DNA of 23,999 bases. It comes from Elysia marginata (taxonomy: Eukaryota > Mollusca > Gastropoda > Plakobranchidae). Of this stretch, positions 22,436 through 23,999 are shown piece after piece. Made by a program: the position numbers and the translations under genes. Position 1 is the first letter of the stretch. Each line of letters opens with the position of its first letter. Below the pieces are notes generated by a model. That model saw nothing but the letters and a program-made list of their open reading frames with translations, did no database searches and was not told the origin of the DNA. The stretch spans positions 341,381-365,379 of the forward strand of contig BMAT01007550.1 of assembly GCA_019649035.1 (NCBI GenBank), in the 5' to 3' direction.

Positions 22436-22554
22436 CTTCACTTTGAGATCCTCATTTTCATTTTGCACAGAGGCAATGAGTTCTTTCTCTTGCTCTAATC
22501 TCTGTTTGTAGCTCTCCATCTCTTGCTCTAGTTTTATTTTCTCTTTTTCAAGGC
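22436..22554 (-). CDS. 119-nt internal exon of the giant coiled-coil gene
   Basis: The acceptor is TGATTTTTTTCCAG|GCCTTG (first exon base 22554) and the donor GTGAAG|GTAAAT (last base 22436). The exon starts with two bases (GC) that complete a split codon, so the upstream intron is phase 1. It then encodes 39 residues, starting LEKEKIKLEQEMESYKQ and ending ENEDLKVK. It ends in phase 0 and joins the next exon at VNDLEQ. The heptad pattern and Glu/Lys richness match the rest of the protein. The polypyrimidine tract and both splice dinucleotides are good. The split first residue depends on the preceding exon; Gly would result if that exon ends in G. Confidence 0.88.
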
Positions 22555-22836
22555 CTGGAAAAAAATCATTTGAAGATTAAATGCACAGTTAGTTTAGAGA
22601 AGGATAAAATGATAGGCAATGTATTTAAGGTCATAGAAAACATCAAAATTTTTACAAACAACATTTATCTCACTTTTAAACATGTTACAAATCTCTAACA
22701 GTTTGTCATTTGTTCATTGATAGGTATTTAGCATTTTACAAAATTTAAAACCGAAAAAAATAAACAGATTGCAACAACCTCAATTGAAAATGGAGGAAAT
22801 GTTTATTCTGTCTATAAGGCTATTTAATTTCTTTAC

Positions 22837-22877
22837 CAGACCAATCTTTATTTTCAACTTTTATTTCTACAGGATCC
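22837..22877 (-). CDS. candidate 41-nt micro-exon just upstream of the 119-nt exon
   Basis: On the minus strand a strong acceptor (TTTTTTGACTTTCTGATTTTTCAG, given here as a site ending at 22878) is followed by 41 stop-free bases and a donor TCTG|GTAAAG. Read in the frame required by the next exon it gives DPVEIKVENKDWS, then a lone G. That G joins GC of the 119-nt exon to make Gly (DWS-G-LEKEK). Splice sites, openness and phase all agree. However, +5 of the donor is A, and 41 nt is short enough that chance is not excluded. Confidence 0.4.
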
Positions 22878-22909
22878 CTGAAAAATCAGAAAGTCAAAAA
22901 ATACTATCT

Positions 22910-22926
22910 CCCACCCCCCACCCCCC
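22910..22926. repeat. C-rich tract (G-rich on the transcript strand)
   Basis: Runs of 3, 6 and 6 C are separated by single A. The transcript strand reads G6-T-G6-T-G3. It lies about 30 nt upstream of the candidate micro-exon's acceptor. Confidence 0.9.
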
Positions 22927-23138
22927 TCAAATTCAATCATGCTATTTGCTTTAAAAAAAAAACAAAACAACTTATGAGGGTGGAAAGTGTAAAAAAAAAT
23001 TTTGCCCCTGAACTTTGTGGTTGAATGGTTTCAATTGGTGTCCATACAACCAAAATTAGCTGTTTGCTTGACCACTGACTTTATATTTGAGGTGATAAAC
23101 TGCCAAGAGCATAACTGGAGGGGCTAGTCTTTATCTGC

Positions 23139-23150
23139 TCTAGATCTAGA
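23139..23150. repeat. 12-bp perfect palindrome TCTAGATCTAGA
   Basis: This is a self-complementary double TCTAGA. CTAGAT-type simple repeats are, from general knowledge, frequent in some gastropod genomes. Here only two units are present. Confidence 0.9.
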
Positions 23151-23809
23151 TGTCATTTTGTTTATGTAATGTTTTAAAGTAGGCTCCACTAAGACCTTTA
23201 TCTAGTTTTTCCCAGAAGATGTATTTTCACAACACTATATACTTGATTTCTTCCTTTTCTTGGCAATCCTATATTTGTTCACACAAGGGTTTCTAGCAAT
23301 TTCACCAAAATTCAGCTCCTATACAAAAAGATATAGGAAAATTTTAACAAACAATAAAACAACTGGCACCCTTAAATGCAGATAGGTGGCTTCTGCATCT
23401 CTACCATCAGAACACATAAAAAGGTCACACTCTGTTTCTAATGGTGGGTCACTCCTATGCAGTTGTCATATTGTTAGCATGTGAGTGCATACACGCGCAT
23501 CCCTGTGCACTGACCACAAGCATCAATGACATAGAGTCGGGTACTAGACCTCAGTAACATGTAGCACCGTCATTCCCGTTGATCAGAGACATTTCATTAA
23601 TTTTTGTCTCGAGAACTTGATCTTCTTCAAAACTCAAACTTCACACTACCAACCCAACCCCGTCCATGATTAAATCTCATTTTCAAGTTTAAAATGAAAT
23701 ACACGTCTTGTAGATGTACCAGTCTCAGCCTCAAGCATTTTTATCAAACAACTTAATACCTCGACTGAAAGGGAGCTTTTGCAAGTCTTCTTCACTTCGC
23801 GATATTAAA

Positions 23810-23827
23810 GGGAGAGGGGTGGGTGGG
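23810..23827 (+). other. canonical G-quadruplex motif
   Basis: Four G tracts (GGG, GGGG, GGG, GGG) have loops of 3, 1 and 1 bases, which fits the G3+N1-7 rule. The motif is on the strand opposite the gene, so the transcribed RNA is C-rich. Confidence 0.8.
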
Positions 23828-23845
23828 AGAGAGATATAGGGCGTA

Positions 23846-23856
23846 TGTGTGTGTGT
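23846..23856. repeat. short (TG)n run
   Basis: Five and a half TG units lie between the two G-rich tracts. Confidence 0.85.
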
Positions 23857-23887
23857 CGGGTTGAAAAATGAAGCAAAGGTGTGAGTT

Positions 23888-23902
23888 GGGGGGGTGGGGG
23901 GG
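23888..23902. repeat. G7-T-G7 run
   Basis: Two G heptamers are separated by one T, about 60 nt from the quadruplex motif. The run is prone to slippage and sequencing error. Confidence 0.9.
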
Positions 23903-23999
23903 AGAGTAGATAAGGTCATAGGCAGAGAAAAAGCAAGAACGTCAAGGAAAACAAAGTTTCTGAGAAACTAGAAAGAAACTCAGAGAGAGATAGAGAAAA

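Larger units (their letters stand above)
22555..23999 (-). other. partial intron or upstream gene region, mostly non-coding
   Basis: This is the sequence 5' of the 119-nt exon on the transcript strand, running off the window. It is AT-rich apart from G- or C-run and GT tracts. A possible 41-nt exon lies at 22837-22877; otherwise no coding was recognised. No promoter or start codon could be supported. Frames near 23731-23919 are low-complexity Pro/Thr/His translations of CCCAC and GTGT repeats. Confidence 0.75.

Noticed and set aside
22250..22498. 82-codon plus-strand frame
   Set aside because: It runs antisense into the 119-nt exon and otherwise covers AT-rich intron, with no domain.
23731..23919. 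Minus-strand frame ending SEEDLQKLPFSRG before GTATTAAG, considered as an upstream exon
   Set aside because: The phase would fit the 119-nt exon if joined directly, but the donor is weak (+4 and +5 wrong). The preceding residues are low-complexity Pro/Thr/His from simple repeats, and no good acceptor was found. It also cannot join the candidate micro-exon in phase.
1..23999. Bacterial operon, CRISPR array, prophage, tRNA/rRNA gene or autonomous transposon
   Set aside because: No direct-repeat/spacer pattern, tRNA-like cloverleaf, transposase, reverse transcriptase or terminal inverted repeats with target duplication could be seen. The window is explained by one eukaryotic gene and its introns.

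Overview
The window is a piece of eukaryotic, almost certainly animal, nuclear DNA. It shows AT-rich non-coding DNA, consensus GT-AG splice sites, introns of about 0.9 to 2.9 kb, and microsatellites (AC, GA, CAGA, GT). There are no bacterial gene layouts, ribosome binding sites or operons. The intron style, the simple repeats and a TCTAGATCTAGA palindrome would fit a mollusc such as a gastropod. That is a weak inference and not a taxonomic call.

Essentially one gene fills the window, read on the minus strand from right to left. It encodes an enormous, nearly continuous coiled-coil protein. In transcript order: an intron that runs off the right edge (22555-23999) and may hide a 41-nt micro-exon (22837-22877); a 119-nt exon (22436-22554); an 894-nt intron; a 171-nt exon (21371-21541); a 2901-nt intron (18470-21370); and one giant uninterrupted exon. 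The giant exon starts at 18469 and stays open to a TAG at 1709-1711. It is either the terminal exon (5586 codons) or it is spliced out at an in-frame donor at 1809-1810 (5553 codons). The phases of the three sure exons agree exactly, so at least 5,649 residues are encoded here (39 + 57 + 5553). The start codon and N-terminus lie outside the window. The left 1.7 kb is AT-rich 3'UTR or intron.

The protein is rich in Glu, Leu, Lys, Gln and Ser, with heptads interrupted by a few Ser/Pro-rich linkers, most of them in the C-terminal 45%. Very long, low-homology coiled coils with this composition and basic clusters are typical of golgins (giantin/GOLGB1-like tethers). Centrosomal and kinetochore coiled-coil giants look similar. 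I saw no GRIP, PACT, kinesin motor or other diagnostic domain, so the family is tentative and no gene symbol is assigned.

I found no multi-gene system, mobile element with ends, CRISPR array or RNA gene. The interesting content is inside the giant exon: a 16-heptad internal duplication, a 28-residue-spaced motif array, and recurring KKKDAK-type basic modules. The unresolved C-terminus and the exon-phase symmetry are also worth a look.
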